Below, one piece after another: positions 60,626 to 64,000 of a stretch of 64,000 nt of DNA. Source of the DNA: Ligula intestinalis. Its lineage: Eukaryota; Platyhelminthes; Cestoda; Diphyllobothriidea; Diphyllobothriidae. The stretch's first letter is position 1, and every line of letters starts with the position of its first letter. Below the pieces are notes generated by a model. That model was not told the DNA's origin and ran no database searches. It was given only the letters and a program-made list of their open reading frames with translations. Where the stretch lies: contig JAYGXS010000003.1 in NCBI GenBank assembly GCA_036362985.1, positions 83,186,870-83,250,869 on the forward strand. The letters are read 5' to 3'. Position numbers and translations under genes: made by a program.

Positions 60626-61352
60626 TACATAAATGATTTATCAGAAAGTATACGTTAAAAGGGTTTTCAAACGTTCTGCCCATCTCTCTTATATATACTG
60701 AATTTATCGTTGTACGCAGTTAGCAGTTAGGCGCGCCCTTCAAAATCGGTTTGACTTTTTTGGACTCCTAAAGGGATCGAGTAGTTTTGGGGTTTTAACA
60801 CTTCTGGACACTCTCGCGGACTCCAGATATCAAGCATTGGATACTATTCAACAATCTCGTCATTTTTGAATTTTTATTGTGTCGAAATTCATCAGAAGAC
60901 GGAAACAAAGTGGAATTAATTTCTCAAGTCGTTGAACTGAAGTTGTAGCCTACAAACAGACAAGCAAAAACAGCCTAAAAAGACCAAGTTACAAGAAACT
61001 CAAGCCCTCTTGAATATAAACAGTTATTCAAGACCTCGAAGATCTACAAATGGCTGACTCGTTCCAGAATATCCTGCGTGTCATTTATACATATTTGAAA
61101 GTGCTTCTTAGCAATTAGGCGTATTGTTTTCTCAGTCTACTTCAAATATTTGCAATACTCTTCCTACCGTCGTAAGATTTTCATTATTTTAAATATCAGT
61201 CAACACACTACATCACAGTCGCAAAGGCAAATGTAACATTTTGAATTCAATCGTTTCGTTTGCAACTAAAATGGAAGTAGAAACTACTGCTCTCGATAAC
61301 TCTACAAAGCTGCCAACGGGGCCGGCAATCGAACCGCGGATGCCTCGGGTGG

Positions 61353-62095
61353 AAGTCAAGTCACTTTAAGTCACTTTATTAAGGGAAGAAGGCTTTCGCC
61401 CTTGAGCTCCCTATTCATAACCAAAATCGCATAATAGGTCCACCGTAACAATAGTACATAATACAAATATACAAATGTAGGCTTTACATCAGCGATAAGT
61501 GTGAGCCAGTTGCAAGGTGCTGCTACTGACACTTTGTTCATTATACCTGCCACAGTTTCTCAGCAAATGAGAATCAAGTTTGTGTTTAAAAATGTCAACA
61601 GTATCTGAGAGGACCACATCTTCCGGGAGTCCGTTCCACGCTCCAATGACCCTCTGAGAAAAGGCGCTTCGTCGAACGTCGATACGGGCCGGTTTCCTCT
61701 GTAGTTTAAAAGGATGACCTCGCAGATGGTCAGTCCGAGCCAATTCGAAGAAATCCTCAAATTATAGGGCGCAGTCTTTGCCTCTAACAATTCGATAGGT
61801 TTGTATGAGGTCCCCGCGGAGTTGCCTACAATTGAGAGGGAAAAGATCAAGTTCGGTCAGTCTGTCTTCATAAGGCAGATGACCAAGGTTCTTGACCATC
61901 TTCGTAGCCCTCGCCTGCACTCGTTCCAGGTGCAGGTAATCCTTCTTGAACCATGGATGCCAGGCCTGGACAGCATACTCCAAGTGGGACCGAACAAACG
62001 CTCCGTAGGTTTTCCTCAAGAGCTCCTTGTCAATGTTGACAAATCCCCGCCTAATCGCAAACAGCACCTGTGTCGCGCGTTTAGCCAACCGATGG
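61353..62095 (-). pseudogene. CR1-type LINE, C-terminal part of ORF2 and 3' end
   Basis: The minus frame 62088-61762 reads AKRATQVLFAIRRGFVNID, HLEYAVQAWHPWFKKDY, RVQARATKMVKNLG and [16 protein letters not shown]. After a frameshift 61743-61489 reads RRSAFSQRVIGAWNGLPEDV. The 3' end carries two aagtgactt repeat units (61353-61380), like the short tandem repeats that end CR1 elements. Same clade as 25671-26305. Confidence 0.85.
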
Positions 62096-62357
62096 TTCTA
62101 TGGAAGCGTACAGCCGTAAGGATCAACTTTAGTCATCAAATGCAAAAGATCAATCACGAAGCTTATTGGAAAGCCCTCCTGCCAAGCGAGCTAAAAGTTT
62201 TAAAAGTTTAAGTGATGAAACTCATAAAGATGAATTCTGCAAATCATATTTTACCCTTTTTAACAAATTAACGAAACTTAAGGAGGTGGTTATTAGTCTT
62301 AAAGTGGAGATGGAGCAGCTGAAGAAATTTTCTTGATTTCTCCCTCACTAGGAGAAA

Positions 62358-63228
62358 ATGGCGATGCGTGAACTGGAGGGAGGGGACCTAACGTACGTAG
62401 CAGCAGCATCCCTTGCCGAAGCGTCTACGCAAAAAATGATAAGGCAAGTAACATGGCAGATGGTGATCTCACCTTCTAAGTGCCGATACATGTGCTTTGG
62501 GCCTGAAAGGCTACCACAACCTGGTATTTTTCAAGGTTACCCAATGACTGAATGTTCCAGTATCAAGGATCTAGGATAAAGCTACACCAATAAATTGGAC
62601 CTTTCTCCTCACGCCGATAGAATTACAGCCAAAGCCGCACAGATTCGCGGCTTTATTTCTTATAATTTCTATCTTCCTGAAATGAAATTAAGACTTTACC
62701 ATATGTTCGTGCTTTCCATCTCAGAATACTGTTGCCCCTTTTTCAGTCTAATGAATGAAATGAGCGGTGCAAAAATTGAACAAATTCAAAAAAATTCACA
62801 CGAAAACTGCTGTATCCGACAGCTTCTAATACCTGTTACTCAAATAGATGTCAATTAACGAAACTATGGTTTCTTTGGGTCAGGAGCTTAAAAGCAGGCT
62901 TTTGTCTCCTTTTTCGGCTTAATAATAGCACAAATTTACCCAGGACTTCTGTCATTACCCCCATCAGCCGTCCCTACAACCTAAGAAACTCGGCACATGT
63001 TATACCCCTCCTGCATCTTTCTCATGTAAACGCTCTTTGTTTTTTGCTTCCAGATATAGCTTTCTTTGGAATAACTTGCCAATCGAAATTAGGTCGTTAA
63101 CTAGACTGTCTGCTTTCAAACGGAGACTGCAAATTTATCTTAACACTGATTCTATCAACCTTCTATTCTCCTCATCTTTTCCGAGCAGCTTTCTCGATGA
63201 CTCAGAGGAAGGACCATCGGGAATTTAG
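62358..63228 (+). pseudogene. Second LINE family, RT end and C terminus
   Basis: Plus-strand blocks: WQMVISPSKCRYMCFG, ECSSIKDLG, LSPHADRITAKAAQIRGFI, MKLRLYHMFVLSISEYCCPF and, at 63037-63228, RYSFLWNNLPIEIRSLTRLS then FKRRLQIYL. These are typical of the post-RT region of jockey/CR1-like LINEs but distinct from the neighbouring minus-strand family. Several stops. It lies back to back with the LINE at 61353-62095. Confidence 0.75.
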
Positions 63229-63939
63229 GAGGTCCGCTTGAAACTATTCTCTCTGCTTCATGTCCCCCGAGAACATAGATGTTTCCAGACCACCCACACC
63301 CATTTCTGCTCTACTACTATGTTCCTACTACTATCTTCCTAAGCAGTTTATTTCGCTCACACACTTTTTTAACATGGAGGCCCGTTGAACACTGCCTCCA
63401 TTTTCACTGTTAGTTTTTTTAACTGCCATAAGTTTTCGTTTTTAGTTCATGATTACCTGCAAAACATTGCTGAATGTTGCCCCTAAAGGACAATTTCTGC
63501 TGACATTATCACGAATTTCTACGTCTACTTGCACATTTGTCAATTTTTTATTTTATTTTTATTTTTTCGAAATTAACTTTGTACAGATAGTGCCGTACCT
63601 GCACTGAAATATATAAATTCCAAATTTCAAACATAAATGGTCAAGTTGTTCTCTCCAAGAAGCACCGTGATCACGATCCTACAGAAAAATCTCGAGCGGT
63701 CTGCGGGACTGTCACTCTGCACTCAATTTCAGCCCATGAGGAACAACATGACCTCGCAAATCCTCATGGCCATAGCATTGAGGCCCGTGCTGGAATCAGC
63801 CGGACTATCCAACAAATACCTCGAGACAAAGGTGATATGGATAGTATACAGAACATTATTCTACATGGGCTCCATGAATTAACTAACGGAAGTCCAAAGA
63901 GCAGAATAGATGAGGAAACCAAGGCCTTAAGGAAGTTCA
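63229..63939. other. 3' side of the LINE, then unidentified sequence
   Basis: 63230-63600 is T-rich and may be the LINE 3' UTR. The plus frame at 63637-63882 (81 codons, with LSNKYLETKVIWIVYRTLFY) looks coding-like and lies just before a Penelope-like terminus, but I cannot name it. Confidence 0.35.
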
Positions 63940-64000
63940 GAAGCATTAGGGGGGTTTACCGGGAGAGATTTATTATAAGCCTGACGTTTCGGGTAGTGGT
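63940..64000 (-). mobile_element. Terminus of another Penelope-like element, cut by the window end
   Basis: tttattataagcctgacgtt followed by tcgggtagtggt matches the inverted terminus at 45085-45120 almost base for base. The element would continue beyond 64000. Confidence 0.75.

Overview
This is eukaryotic, intron-rich, repeat-rich DNA, AT-biased by eye. It best fits a flatworm (Platyhelminthes). Penelope-like elements (reverse transcriptase plus GIY-YIG endonuclease), CR1/jockey-type LINE ends and tRNA-derived SINEs are abundant and decayed, and a metazoan collagen gene with Gly-X-Y exons of 27-108 bases runs through the window. A large-genome tapeworm, for example a diphyllobothriidean, is a guess from repeat style only. 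There is no sign of bacterial operons, rRNA or CRISPR. Two 10-base N runs (10584-10593, 39816-39825) are assembly gaps.

The one host gene I can support occupies about 50 kb on the minus strand, from 57761 (start) to 7951 (stop). I read 17 small exons, joined in frame with consensus splice sites, giving a predicted protein of 478 residues. It has a short cytoplasmic tail, one transmembrane segment near residues 33-56, a stalk with an N-glycosylation sequon, a furin-type RRKR site (86-89), a 220-residue Gly-X-Y domain (146-365) with two short interruptions, then a C-terminal segment with a Cys pair and a Gln/His/Arg/Pro-rich tail. This is the architecture of membrane-associated collagens with interrupted triple helices (MACITs: types XIII, XXIII, XXV and worm COL-99). 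The model is hand-built from the sequence; further small exons could be missing, especially inside the 15.5, 11.2 and 4 kb introns.

Layout: 1-7950, downstream flank with SINEs, dispersed repeats and a tandem duplication (6901-7822). 7951-17033, exons 17-13 with SINE and repeat insertions. 17034-21534, intron 12 with a third copy of a dispersed repeat. 21535-21771, exons 12 and 11. 21772-33006, intron 10 with a 2.1 kb palindromic Penelope-like element, a LINE end and a second Penelope remnant. 33007-34256, exons 10 and 9. 34257-49782, intron 8, a retroelement sink with at least five Penelope-like segments, several folded into large inverted repeats. 49783-57761, exons 8-1, nearly free of recognisable transposons. 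57762-64000, upstream flank with a foldback element, a mariner-type MITE, three LINE fragments and the edge of another Penelope-like element.

The striking theme besides the collagen gene is the repeated palindromic organisation of the Penelope-like elements, with a shared terminal GACGTTTCGG-like motif, and one inversion junction that shows microhomology.
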